A stretch of 52,371 nt of DNA from Streptomyces sp. CBMA123 (GCF_014596465.1 NZ_MECK01000268.1:1-52371); one strand, 5' to 3'; positions 8,039-15,542 are shown, counted from the stretch's first letter. Numbers and translations: made by a program. Notes: generated by a model not told the origin, from the letters alone.

Positions 8039-8389
8039 CCGGGCCCGGGCCGCGCCGGCGACACGGGGTGGTCCGGCATACCGATGCCGCCGCCGGCGGG
8101 GCCGTCACCCCGCCGGCGGCGATGCCCGGGACGGCCCGCACAGGAAGTCGACGGGGGTGACTTCCTGTGCGGGCGCACGGAGCCCGGACCCCCGACAGGG
8201 ACCAACGGCACCCGCGCCCGGGCGGGTTCACCGGCAGGACCGGGAGGCCGGGGGAGGCCGGGGGAGGACAGGGAAGGGCGGGGAGGGTCGGGAGGTCGAG
8301 GAGGGGACAGATTTCGATATTGATCGAACAACTGACCGCATCTTGATCTACTGTCAGGCCCGAACCATCGGAACGTCGGAGGATCCATC
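8039..8389. other. Gene-free stretch with terminator, purine run and leader
   Basis: No coding sequence is seen. It holds the MarR terminator (8135-8173), a run of GGGAGG-type purine repeats (about 8240-8305), then an abruptly AT-richer leader of the DTSWG-repeat gene with the inverted repeat TTCGAT-N4-ATCGAA at 8313-8328, a possible operator. I could not assign a confident -35/-10 pair. Confidence 0.5.
8135..8173 (+). terminator. Perfect 15-bp-stem terminator after MarR gene
   Basis: CCCGCACAGGAAGTC (8135-8149) pairs perfectly with GACTTCCTGTGCGGG (8159-8173) around a 9-base loop. It belongs to the GAAGTC hairpin family. Confidence 0.75.
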
Positions 8390-8626
8390 ATGCTCAAGCG
8401 CATCGTCGTCGGTACCGCCACCGCCGCCCTGATCGTCCTCGGCAGCGGCCAGGCCTTCGCGGGGGACACCTCCTGGGGCGGCGTCGCTCCCGCCGGGGAC
8501 ACCTCCTGGGGCGGTGTGGCGCCCGCCGACACCTCCTGGGGTGACGTCGCCCCCGCCAACACCTCCTGGGGCTGGTCCGCTCCCGCGGACACCTCGTGGG
8601 GCGACATCGCCCCCGCTGGCAAGTAA
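8390..8626 (+). CDS. Small secreted protein of five DTSWG repeats
   Basis: The product has 78 residues, with a strong ribosome site (CGGAGGATCCATC before ATG). Residues 1-24 are a Sec signal peptide (MLKRIVVGTATAALIVLGSGQAFA). The rest is nothing but five copies of [DN]TSWG-x-x-AP-A (GGVAPAG, GGVAPA, DVAPA, WSAPA, DIAPAG), about 10-12 residues each, ending K. The mature peptide is acidic and Trp-rich and has no Cys. A tight terminator (8640-8670) makes it a single-gene unit, and the leader is AT-rich. Function unknown: a surface-adhesive or signalling peptide, or a precursor of modified peptides, are all possible. No modifying enzyme adjoins it. Confidence 0.8.
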   Translation: MLKRIVVGTATAALIVLGSGQAFAGDTSWGGVAPAGDTSWGGVAPADTSWGDVAPANTSWGWSAPADTSWGDIAPAGK

Positions 8627-8639
8627 CACCCGGGACGAG

Positions 8640-8670
8640 AGCCCTCCCGCACCCTCGGTGCGGGAGGGCT
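8640..8670 (+). terminator. 14-bp-stem terminator after DTSWG-repeat gene
   Basis: AGCCCTCCCGCACC and GGTGCGGGAGGGCT pair perfectly around a three-base loop immediately after the small secreted-protein gene. Confidence 0.8.
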
Positions 8671-8818
8671 CGGCGCCTCCGGGTGCGCCGGGTGATGCCC
8701 CCCTTGCGCTCTGGCGCGGACGGCGCCGCTTCGACCACGCTGGGCCCGAACCGTCCGGCCGGTACGGCCACGTACAGCCGCTACGGACGACCACCGGACC
8801 CGGGAGTGCGGAAGCCGA

Positions 8819-9823
8819 ATGCCCCAGGACATCGAGTTCACGGTGCCCCTCGCCGGCCGGGTCAGCCCCGAGCTGGCCCGGGCCCGCCGGCGCCACCTGG
8901 CCTGGGTGCGGGCCTCCGGGCTGGTCGGAAGCGGGGAGGCGCTGCGCCGTTACGAGTCCTCCCGGGTCGCGGACAGCGCCGCGTACGGCGTCCCGGACGC
9001 GACCGGCACCGACCTGGACCTCTGCTTCGACCTGCTCGGCTGGTTCTTCCTCTTCAACGACCAGTTCGACGACCAGTTCGACGGCCGGGACGGGTGTACG
9101 GGCGACGCGATCGCCGTCTGCCAGGACCTGGTGGACCTCCTGCGCTGGCCGAAACCCCGGACGACCCACGCGCCGCCCGTGGTGGCCGCCTTCGCCGACT
9201 GCTGGCAGCGGATGAGTGCGGGCATGTCCGAGGAGTGGCGCCGCCGCACCGTCCACGACTGGGTCGACTACCTGGCCGGCTGGCCCACCAAGATCGCCGA
9301 GCGGGCGCACGGTGTCCTCCCGGCCCCGTCCGCGCACCTGCGCGCCCGCCGCCGCACGATCGGCGTGCGCCCGCTGCTCGCCCTGGCCGAGCGGGCCGGG
9401 CACTTCGAAGTCCCGCTGCGGGCCTGGTGTTCCAGCCATCTGGAGGCGATGCGGATCGCCGCCTGCGACGCGATCATCGCCATGAACGAGATCCACTCGC
9501 TGGAGAAGGACCAGGCCGGCGGCCGCCCCAATCTCGTCCTGAGCCTGATGCGCCACCACGGCGCCTCGCGGGCGGAGGCCGTACGGCAGGTGTGCGACAC
9601 CGTCGACCGCAGCGTCGGCTCCTTCCTCGACCTGCGCGCCGGCCTGCCCGCCCTGGAGCGGGAACTCGGCGGCAAGATGCCGGAGTTGGCCCGCTACGCC
9701 GACGCCCACGCCGCCTGGATCCGCGGCTACCACGACTGGGGGCGCGCGGCTCCGCGCTACACCACCGGCGCGCACCCGGGCGACCTCGGTCTGGAGAACT
9801 TGGCCGCCCGGCAGCCGAATTGA
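8819..9823 (+). CDS. Class I terpene synthase (bacterial sesquiterpene-type)
   Basis: This 334-residue protein has the single-domain alpha-helical fold of bacterial sesquiterpene cyclases, with an opening (QDIEFTVPLAGRVSPELARAR) like pentalenene synthase. Metal-binding motif 1 is FFLFNDQFD (residues 77-84), with Asn80 where DDxxD enzymes have the first Asp, followed at once by a second DQFD. Motif 2 is N223-EIHS-LEKD231, a conservative NSE variant. The pyrophosphate-sensing RY pair is near the C-terminus (APRYTT). It should cyclise farnesyl or geranyl diphosphate; the product cannot be read from the sequence. No P450 or prenyltransferase lies next to it, so it may act alone, as geosmin-like volatiles do. 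Confidence 0.85.
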   Translation: MPQDIEFTVPLAGRVSPELARARRRHLAWVRASGLVGSGEALRRYESSRVADSAAYGVPDATGTDLDLCFDLLGWFFLFNDQFDDQFDGRDGCTGDAIAVCQDLVDLLRWPKPRTTHAPPVVAAFADCWQRMSAGMSEEWRRRTVHDWVDYLAGWPTKIAERAHGVLPAPSAHLRARRRTIGVRPLLALAERAGHFEVPLRAWCSSHLEAMRIAACDAIIAMNEIHSLEKDQAGGRPNLVLSLMRHHGASRAEAVRQVCDTVDRSVGSFLDLRAGLPALERELGGKMPELARYADAHAAWIRGYHDWGRAAPRYTTGAHPGDLGLENLAARQPN

Positions 9824-9899
9824 CCGTGCCCGGCCAGGGGCATCCCCCTATCATGGGCGCGCTCCACGCATCATGATCACGAACCCAGGGGGACACCAG

Positions 9900-10412
9900 A
9901 TGACCGCTACCGTCGTCGTGCACGCCGAGCCGCCGTTGGTCGCCCTGCGGAGGGGCTGCCTCGGCGTGGAGATCGACGGGGTGCCGGTCGGCAAGGTGAA
10001 ACAGGGTGCGATCGCACGCTTCCCGGTGCCGGCCGGCACCCACACCGTCCGGCTCACCACCTGGGACCGCACCCGCTCCAACACCGTCACCGTGGAGGCC
10101 GTCGAGGACCGCGAGTTCCTGCTGACGGGCCGGGCGACCGGATACGGCTTCGCCTTCCTGGTGGTGCCCCTGGTTCGCGCCACCATGATCCCCTGGCCCT
10201 ACGCCGCAGTGCTCCTGCTGCTGATGGTCGCGGTCTTCTGGAGCGTGCCCGGCCTGCTGTTCCGCCTGCGCGCCGTAGGCGACTCCCTGCTCCCGTCGGC
10301 CCGGGGCGCCGAGCCCGCCCGGCCCGCCGAGGAGGGGTCCGCCGACAGCGGCCTGTGGTGGGAGTCGGACCCGGCCCTGGCCAAGCGTTTCGGCAAGAAC
10401 GCCGCCTCCTGA
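9900..10412 (+). CDS. Membrane protein with N-terminal beta-sandwich domain
   Basis: ATG 9900 (MTATVVVHAEPP) follows AGGGGGAC; the product has 170 residues. Residues 1-75 look like a small beta-rich PEGA-like domain (GVEIDGVPVGKVKQG...VPAGTHTVRLTTWDRTRSN). Two membrane helices follow (about 83-125), then an acidic cytosolic tail ending GLWWESDPALAKRFGKNAAS. The likely topology is an exposed sandwich domain anchored in the membrane. Function is unknown, and the next two genes also encode small membrane or envelope-type proteins. Confidence 0.65.
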   Translation: MTATVVVHAEPPLVALRRGCLGVEIDGVPVGKVKQGAIARFPVPAGTHTVRLTTWDRTRSNTVTVEAVEDREFLLTGRATGYGFAFLVVPLVRATMIPWPYAAVLLLLMVAVFWSVPGLLFRLRAVGDSLLPSARGAEPARPAEEGSADSGLWWESDPALAKRFGKNAAS

Positions 10413-10494
10413 CGCGTCCACCCCGCTTCAAGGCCCGTTATTGTGGACAACACCCAGGGGTGGCAAGAGAGTTGGCACCTTCACGGGAGCGGAC

Positions 10495-10755
10495 ATGGCG
10501 CTGAACGCCGGGGGAGGGCCGGCCCGCCACCCACGGCGTCAGCACCGGCGCCGGCATCGGGGCCCGACGGCGACGGAGCTGGGCTTCCTGCTCTTCGCCT
10601 CGGGCAGCGCCGTCGTGGTGCTGCTGGTCGTGACGCGCTCCTGGGGCAAGTGGCTCTACATCGGGCTGATGGTCCTCGGCGTCCTCGGCGTCGGTGCGAT
10701 CGACCTGTACCGGGCCTGGCGGCGCAGGCGGCCCGGGCCTGGCGATCAGGTGTAA
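10495..10755 (+). CDS. Small membrane protein
   Basis: ATG 10495 (MALNAGGGPARH) follows GGGAGCGG, giving 86 residues. A basic His/Arg-rich N-terminus (RRQHRRRHRGP) precedes two hydrophobic segments (LGFLLFASGSAVVVLLVV and YIGLMVLGVLGVGAIDLY), and the end is again Arg-rich. No family is recognised. It lies between two other envelope-type genes and could be part of the same stress response. Confidence 0.55.
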   Translation: MALNAGGGPARHPRRQHRRRHRGPTATELGFLLFASGSAVVVLLVVTRSWGKWLYIGLMVLGVLGVGAIDLYRAWRRRRPGPGDQV

Positions 10756-10779
10756 CGCGATATACCGTATCGCGATATA
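10756..10779. promoter_or_regulatory. CGCGATATA repeat operator upstream of DUF1707 gene
   Basis: CGCGATATA occurs at 10756-10764 and 10771-10779. Between them TATCGCGATA (10768-10777) is a perfect palindrome and GCGATA-N5-TATCGC another inverted repeat. The AT-rich symmetry in a GC-rich setting marks a regulator site, and PadR-type binding is a guess. Confidence 0.55.
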
Positions 10780-10843
10780 ACGTAAGTTGCCGCGCGGTCC
10801 CTCGCGCGCAGACCTTCGCCGAGCGAGTTCAGGGACGGGAAAC

Positions 10844-11464
10844 ATGCCGGGAGAGATCGTGCCCGCCGGGAGCGCCCCCGGCCCCAGCGCCCTGCCCGCG
10901 CTGCGGGCCTCGCACGCGGACCGCGACCGCGTGGTCGCCATGCTGGGCGTGGCGGCGGGCGACGGCCGGCTGACGGCCGATGAGCTGGACCAGCGGGTGG
11001 AGGCCGCGCTGTCTGCGCGCACGGTCGGCGACCTGGCCGCACTCACCGCCGACCTGCCGCCCATCTCGATCTCGACGTCAGGGGTCCCGGCGGAGTCCAG
11101 GGACGTTCTGCGGATCGAGCAGAAGTTCAGCAGGCTGGAGCGGACGGGCGGTTGGGTGCTGCCGCGGCGGCTGGAGCTCGCCGCGGAGTGGTGCAACGTG
11201 ACGCTGGACTTCACCCAGGCGGTGATCACCCAGGACACCCTGGAGATCGACGTCGACATGCAGGGCGGGAACCTGACGCTGATCGTCGGCCCGGGCATCA
11301 CGGTCGACCCCTACGGCCTGACCCTGGAGTTCAGCAAGATCAAGAACCAGTACGCCCCCGACCCGGGCACCCCGGTCAGGCTGCGGATCGAGCTGATCGG
11401 CAAGAAGGGCTTCGGCCGCATCCGGGTACGCGGCCCCCGCAGGTGGGGGACCCGCCGGAGCTGA
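10844..11464 (+). CDS. DUF1707 domain protein
   Basis: ATG 10844 (MPGEIVPAG) is preferred, after AGGGACGG; the product has 206 residues. Residues about 18-72 are a DUF1707 module (LRASHADRDRVVAMLGVAAGDGRLT followed by ADELDQRVEAALSARTVGDLAALTADLP), the short helical domain that actinobacteria place at the start of many membrane or regulatory proteins. The rest is a beta-rich domain with no membrane helix, resembling cell-wall-active antibiotic response (LiaF/YvqF-like) C-terminal domains (VDMQGGNLTLIVGPGITVDPYG). The repeated CGCGATATA element upstream suggests dedicated control. Confidence 0.75.
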   Translation: MPGEIVPAGSAPGPSALPALRASHADRDRVVAMLGVAAGDGRLTADELDQRVEAALSARTVGDLAALTADLPPISISTSGVPAESRDVLRIEQKFSRLERTGGWVLPRRLELAAEWCNVTLDFTQAVITQDTLEIDVDMQGGNLTLIVGPGITVDPYGLTLEFSKIKNQYAPDPGTPVRLRIELIGKKGFGRIRVRGPRRWGTRRS

Positions 11465-11790
11465 CCGCCGCGCCACCCGCCCACCGGCCGTCGGCGGTCA
11501 TGCGTCACCCTTCCTCCGCTTGCGCCGGCCGGTGGAACCGCGGCCGGCGCGGTCGGTGGCTGTGTCCCGGCTGCGTGCCGGCGCTGCTGCCGCTCGCCCT
11601 CGTGTGTGCGCACGGGTGCGTCCTTCCGGATGTCCACCGACGTTCCATGGTCATCCGGCGGGTGGCGGGACGGAAGGGCTGAGGGGGCCAGCAGCCGGTG
11701 CCCGTCCGGACAGGGGAGCGCGAGTCGAACGGCCGGGCGGGCGTGGGAAGTCGGCCCGGCCGACTTCCCACGCCCGCCCGCCCCGGGGGC
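11465..11790. other. Gene-free stretch ending in a long bidirectional hairpin
   Basis: No convincing reading frame is seen between the two convergent genes. The only structure is the 21-bp-stem hairpin at 11734-11780. Confidence 0.5.
11734..11780. terminator. 21-bp-stem bidirectional terminator, GAAGTCGG family
   Basis: The arms 11734-11754 and 11760-11780 are perfectly complementary, with core GGGAAGTCGG/CCGACTTCCC and a five-base loop CCCGG. It separates two convergent genes and is the longest member of the hairpin family in this window. Confidence 0.8.
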
Positions 11791-13101
11791 TCAGAACCGC
11801 TGGAGGACCCAGTCGGCGAGGACGGCGGAGACCGCACTGTGCTCGGTGTTGGCGATGTCGAAGGCGACGTCGTCCAGGTGGAAGCGGTCGGGGGCCTGGT
11901 CGAGGAGGTTGAGGTTCGGGTCGACGTCCCAGACGACCGGGTCGTAGGCGAGGGCGCTGGCGCTGACCGCCGGGACGAAGGCCCCGCTGCGGTACTCCTC
12001 GCCGATCTTCGCCTTCAGCGCGTCCGCGACCTTGCCGAAGGAGTCCAGGGTGCCGCCGGGCACCCCGTCCAGGGCCGGGACCTCGGTAGTGGTGGAGCGG
12101 CGGATCTCGGCGAGCACGTGCATGCTGCCGATCCGCTGCTCGCTGCCGCGCTCGGGCTGGAAGCGGGCGGTGGCGCTGGCGGTGTTGAGCAGGGCCTTCC
12201 AGTCGAAGGCGATCTCACCGGCGGGCAGCGGGAGGCCGACCCCGTCGCCGCGGCCGTTGGCGACTCCGAGCAGCCGGGGGCGGCGCGGGAAGTTGCCGAG
12301 GTCGGCGAGCTCGCGCACGAAGTCGGTGCGCAGCTCGCTCGCGGTGGCGACGTCGCCGGAGTACGTGGCGTCCGGCACCCAGGCCCAGAGCAGCTGCTGG
12401 GCGGCTTCGCTGCGGATCAGGTCGGCCTGGGAGGGCCGGCCGGGCTCGGCGGGGGCGAGCTTCTCGAAGAAGTACGCCATCTGCTGGAGGATCAGCGGGA
12501 TCCAGGCGCCGTTGTGCGGGGAGTCCCAGGACAGGTAGGTCGCGGTCTCGTGGTCGACGCCGTCGCTCTCCAGCTTGGTGAGCGCGTAGCGGGTGATGAT
12601 GCCGCCCATGCTCACGCCGCCGACGGTCAGCGGCTCGTCGCCGAGGCGCTCGGCGATGGCCCGGTGGATCGCCTCGGTGACGACCTCGGCGTTGTGCTGG
12701 ATGAAGGTGTGGCGCTGGTCGAAGCCGATCACGACGATGTCGTAGCCGCGGGCGAGGAGCTGGTCGAAGAGGCCCGGACGGCCTTCCGCGTAGGGGGCGT
12801 TGAAGTGGTTGAAGAGCCCGGGGACGTCGCTGGGGCCGTAGTTGAAGCCGTCGGCGAACAGGAACGGCTTCCGCAGGTCGGTGCGCCCGTCGGCGTAGTA
12901 GACGCCCGCCGTGCCGCTCGCCCGGCCGCCGCGCAGCTCCCAGGTGGTGTCGGGGACGCGGGTGCCCGGGAGGCCGATCTCGGTGGTGAAGAGGACGTCG
13001 TGGGAGATGCCCGCCGCGAGTTCGGCGAGCTCTTCGGAGCCTGGTGCCGCGCCTGCGGCGCTGAGGGAGGTGGAGACGTCGATACGGGGGTTCACGGCCA
13101 T
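11791..13101 (-). CDS. Alpha/beta-hydrolase, lipase/esterase-like
   Basis: This 436-residue protein has no signal peptide. The nucleophile elbow is GGVSMGG, with Ser164. Before it come the hydrolase core strands (KPFLFADGFN and YDIVVIGFDQRHTFIQ), and near the end is a likely His (SAVSAVLADW preceded by NTEH). The overall plan is that of PGAP1- or triacylglycerol-lipase-like hydrolases acting inside the cell or released by lysis; the substrate cannot be told. It stands alone between a terminator and a divergent spacer. Confidence 0.7.
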   Translation of the reverse strand: MAVNPRIDVSTSLSAAGAAPGSEELAELAAGISHDVLFTTEIGLPGTRVPDTTWELRGGRASGTAGVYYADGRTDLRKPFLFADGFNYGPSDVPGLFNHFNAPYAEGRPGLFDQLLARGYDIVVIGFDQRHTFIQHNAEVVTEAIHRAIAERLGDEPLTVGGVSMGGIITRYALTKLESDGVDHETATYLSWDSPHNGAWIPLILQQMAYFFEKLAPAEPGRPSQADLIRSEAAQQLLWAWVPDATYSGDVATASELRTDFVRELADLGNFPRRPRLLGVANGRGDGVGLPLPAGEIAFDWKALLNTASATARFQPERGSEQRIGSMHVLAEIRRSTTTEVPALDGVPGGTLDSFGKVADALKAKIGEEYRSGAFVPAVSASALAYDPVVWDVDPNLNLLDQAPDRFHLDDVAFDIANTEHSAVSAVLADWVLQRF

Positions 13102-13302
13102 GGGCTACCGCCTCGATCGGTGCTGATGATTCGTGGACGACCGTAGTCGTGCGGTCACCCTGCGCACCAGGGAGCGACCGGTACTGGTCGGAGCCGACCG
13201 GGGCCGACCGTTCGGGAACGGAAGCGACCACCAGGGACCGGCCCCGTGTGGCCGGGTGATCACGCAAGACGGCTGCCGAAGGTCACCCGGACTGGTGACG
13301 AC

Positions 13303-13339
13303 ATGGCCCCGCCACCCCGGGGAGGGGCGGCGGGGCCAT
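13303..13339 (-). terminator. 16-bp-stem terminator after DUF397 gene
   Basis: ATGGCCCCGCCACCCC pairs with GGGGCGGCGGGGCCAT with one mismatch and a five-base loop, directly downstream of the XRE/DUF397 operon. Confidence 0.75.
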
Positions 13340-13348
13340 CAACTGCGG

Positions 13349-13555
13349 TCAGCGGGCGTCGAGTTCGCCGGTGCGGACGGCGGTGATGAAGGACTGCCAG
13401 GCGGCGGCGGAGAAGACCAGGGCGGGGCCGTGCGGGTCCTTGGAGTCGCGGACGGGCATGACGCCGGGGAAGTTGTCGGCGACCTCGACGCAGGCGCCGC
13501 CGCCCCCACTATGGGAGCTCTTCCGCCAGTGTGCGCCTGTCAGTCCGACATCCAT
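13349..13555 (-). CDS. DUF397 domain protein
   Basis: This 68-residue protein is the typical actinobacterial DUF397 partner: W-RKSSHSGGGGACVEVAD, VRDSKDPHGPALVFSAAAWQSFI. These small proteins are usually encoded next to Scr1/WhiJ-like XRE regulators and are thought to act as their antagonists. Here the start overlaps the 3' end of the XRE gene by 16 bases, so the two are translated together. Confidence 0.9.
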   Translation of the reverse strand: MDVGLTGAHWRKSSHSGGGGACVEVADNFPGVMPVRDSKDPHGPALVFSAAAWQSFITAVRTGELDAR

Positions 13556-14382
13556 TCCAGGTCTCTCCTTGCCGAGCGGATCATGGCCAGCGAGTCGGTG
13601 CGATTCTCGGCCTCGACCGCAAGCCGATCGTAACTCGTGCTCAGAGCCGTGACGGACTCAGTCTCTTTATCGAGGTAGCCACGCTGCTCGGTCTCGCTAT
13701 AGGCGAGAAACCTGGGTCCGGGCATGGTAAGGAGGTGCACCATGCGGAGGAAGGGTTGGTTCTCGCCCAGAGAGAAGGGCACCACCTGGATAACCACGTT
13801 CGGTCGGCTGGCCATGTGTTCAAGGTGGGCCATCTGCTCGACCATGACGTCTCGGCCGCCGATCATCCGCCTGAGGCAGCTCTCGTCCATCACGGCGTGA
13901 AGGAATGGCGCCGGCGTGCGATCCAGGCACTGCTGCCGAGTTAGGCGGAATGCCACACGCTCTTCGGCTTCCTCCGGCGTCGCCGTGTGCTGCCTGACCT
14001 TCCCAACTTCGAAGGCCGCGGCATAGCTGCGGGTCTGAAGGAGCCCGGGCACGATGTTGATTTCGAAGAGCCGGATCTGCTCCGCGCGGTTCTCGTAGTT
14101 GGCGTACTCGGGGAAGCCCGGAACCAGTGCCGTGTGCTTGTGCTGCCACCACATCAGCATCAAAGTCCCGCCGGTCTTCAGGACTTCGTCGGCCTTGGTA
14201 GCAAACTTTTCACTCGGGGGCCGACGCGCAAGTTCAATGAACGAGACGTACGACGCGCTGACCCCGCACTTGCGCGCGAGCTGACCCTGCTTCAAGCCCG
14301 CCGCCCGTCGTGAGTTGCGGAGTTGGATCCCGAAGGGGGCCCAGGGGGACGACGCCGGGTCGATCTCCTTGATGTTCACCAT
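13540..14382 (-). CDS. XRE-family regulator with DUF5753 (Scr1/WhiJ-like)
   Basis: ATG 14382 (MVNIKEIDPASS) is chosen, after GGAG; the product has 280 residues. An N-terminal helix-turn-helix (LRNSRRAAGLKQGQLARKCG then VSASYVSFIELARRPPSEK) is followed by the DUF5753 sensor domain (VPGLLQTRSYA, RLTRQQCLDR, MDESCLRRMIGGRDVM, VVPFSLGE, YLDKE). Such proteins control development or antibiotic genes together with a DUF397 protein, which is encoded just downstream. The divergent gene set at 14502-15480 is the likely target. Confidence 0.9.
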   Translation of the reverse strand: MVNIKEIDPASSPWAPFGIQLRNSRRAAGLKQGQLARKCGVSASYVSFIELARRPPSEKFATKADEVLKTGGTLMLMWWQHKHTALVPGFPEYANYENRAEQIRLFEINIVPGLLQTRSYAAAFEVGKVRQHTATPEEAEERVAFRLTRQQCLDRTPAPFLHAVMDESCLRRMIGGRDVMVEQMAHLEHMASRPNVVIQVVPFSLGENQPFLRMVHLLTMPGPRFLAYSETEQRGYLDKETESVTALSTSYDRLAVEAENRTDSLAMIRSARRDLEWMSD

Positions 14383-14501
14383 GGCTGCTCCAAAGTTACG
14401 CGCCCATGAGGTCAAGTTGTTTGACGCTTCCGATGCTAGGTGGCTCTGCGCCACCATGTGCAACAGAACGTGAAACTCCGATCGCAGAGAGTTCCATTCC
14501 C

Positions 14502-14702
14502 ATGACCCATGCCCAAGTCCCCCGCCTCCACGGCTACGGCGTCCGCTGGGACACCGAGGCCCGGTGCTACCGGGTCCGCAACGAGTGCACCGGCGCGTGG
14601 CTGTGCAAGCCCACCGGTGAGCGCAGCGGCTTCTCCTCCTTCACCGAGGCCTTCAGCGCCTGGCGCCTCTTCGAGGTCCACAAGCGGCCGGGGGAGCTTT
14701 GA
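14502..14702 (+). CDS. Small hypothetical protein (operon first gene)
   Basis: ATG 14502 gives 66 residues (MTHAQVPRLHGYGVRWDTEARCYRVRNECTG...). It is Arg/Trp/Tyr-rich with three Cys and no hydrophobic segment, so probably cytosolic. It opens a run of overlapping small genes divergent from the XRE regulator; its TGA overlaps the TTG of the next gene. No family is recognised. Confidence 0.6.
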   Translation: MTHAQVPRLHGYGVRWDTEARCYRVRNECTGAWLCKPTGERSGFSSFTEAFSAWRLFEVHKRPGEL

Positions 14703-14938
14703 CCCTGTCCCGCGTGACCGCCGATCAGCGCCGGCAGGCCGCCGTCGTGCTGGACGACCTGACCACGGTCCTCGCCCTCGGCCGGGTCCACCTCCCCACG
14801 CTCGAAGTCGACTGGGACACCGGCCGTTCGACGTGCGAGTACCTGCTCCACCTCACCGCCCGCCCCCTCGACCTGTTGCGCATCGTCGACCTGCTCCGCA
14901 AGGGCCTGCGCTACGAGCGCCTCACCTATGACGACTGA
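14699..14938 (+). CDS. Small hypothetical protein
   Basis: The 79 residues read from TTG 14699, which overlaps the upstream TGA (TTGA); GTG 14714 is an alternative. The sequence is helical and cytosolic (RQAAVVLDDLTTVLALGRVHL...LLHLTARPLDLLRIVDLLRKG). Its end overlaps the next tiny gene. Unknown function, probably co-produced with the neighbouring small proteins. Confidence 0.6.
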   Translation: MTLSRVTADQRRQAAVVLDDLTTVLALGRVHLPTLEVDWDTGRSTCEYLLHLTARPLDLLRIVDLLRKGLRYERLTYDD

Positions 14939-15005
14939 GCTCCTCGCCCGTCTCCTGTGGTGGGCCTGCCTCGCTCTCCTTCTCTTCTGCACCCTCAGGA
15001 AGTGA
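14928..15005 (+). CDS. 25-residue membrane peptide
   Basis: ATG 14928 lies inside the end of the preceding gene and the frame closes at TGA 15003-15005, eight bases before the Nudix start. The product, MTTELLARLLWWACLALLLF followed by CTLRK, is one hydrophobic helix with a basic tail. Position and overlap suggest genuine coupled translation. It is too short for homology. Confidence 0.45.
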   Translation: MTTELLARLLWWACLALLLFCTLRK

Positions 15006-15012
15006 ACTCCCC

Positions 15013-15480
15013 ATGCACGACCCCCGACTCCTGGCCAAGCCCCCCGTCTGCCGGCTCGGCTGCCTCGTCCTCGTCCGCAACCAGGCCGGCGACGTCCTGC
15101 TCGTGGATCCCGACTACCTGGACGGGATGATCCTGCCGGGCGGCGCCGGCAAGGTGAACGAGCCCCCGCACCGTGCCGCCGCCCGCCATCTGCACGCCCA
15201 GACCGGCATCATTCTGCGCCTGACCCACGCCGTCGCCCTCGACTACGCGCCCTGCGACCGCTACCTGGAGCGCCTCAGCCTGGTCTTCGACGGCGGCACC
15301 GTGCGCGACGCCACCACCCTCGCCGTCCCCGCGCAGAAGCGCAGCCGACTGCTCGGCGCCCGCTTCGTCCCCGTGCGCGAACTCGCGCGGCACATGGCCC
15401 CTTCCCAGGCCGCCCGCACCGCCGAGGCCCTGACCGGTCGCGCCCTGCCCCTCCTCCTCCACGGCCAGCGCCCCGACTGA
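15013..15480 (+). CDS. Nudix-fold protein with degenerate Nudix box
   Basis: This 155-residue protein has the Nudix fold: CRLGCLVLVRNQAGDVLLVDPDY, then LPGGAGKVNE and a helix. The Nudix box GX5EX7REUXEEXGU reads G44-x5-E50-x7-R58-H59-L-H-A62-Q63-T-G65, so the three Glu that bind metal and activate water are His, Ala and Gln. Hydrolase activity is unlikely, and a ligand-binding role is more plausible. It closes the small-gene operon divergent from the XRE/DUF397 pair. Confidence 0.75.
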   Translation: MHDPRLLAKPPVCRLGCLVLVRNQAGDVLLVDPDYLDGMILPGGAGKVNEPPHRAAARHLHAQTGIILRLTHAVALDYAPCDRYLERLSLVFDGGTVRDATTLAVPAQKRSRLLGARFVPVRELARHMAPSQAARTAEALTGRALPLLLHGQRPD

Positions 15481-15499
15481 GCCCGGGGCGGCGAGGTCG

Positions 15500-15542
15500 C
15501 AGGCGGGCGGCCGGAGCCCCCGAGGCCCCGGCCGCCCGCCTG
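15500..15542. terminator. 15-bp-stem terminator between convergent genes
   Basis: CAGGCGGGCGGCCGG and CCGGCCGCCCGCCTG pair perfectly (13-base loop) between the Nudix gene and the convergent TetR gene. Confidence 0.8.

Noticed and set aside
8232..8305. GGGAGG/CCGGGGG purine run as possible CRISPR-like or tandem-repeat array
   Set aside because: No constant repeat with unique spacers; it is a short low-complexity run.
10441..10450. TTGTGGACAA, which contains a perfect actinobacterial DnaA box in reverse orientation (TGTGGACAA)
   Set aside because: It is a single copy with no further boxes, AT-rich element or dnaA/dnaN genes nearby, so an origin is not supported.
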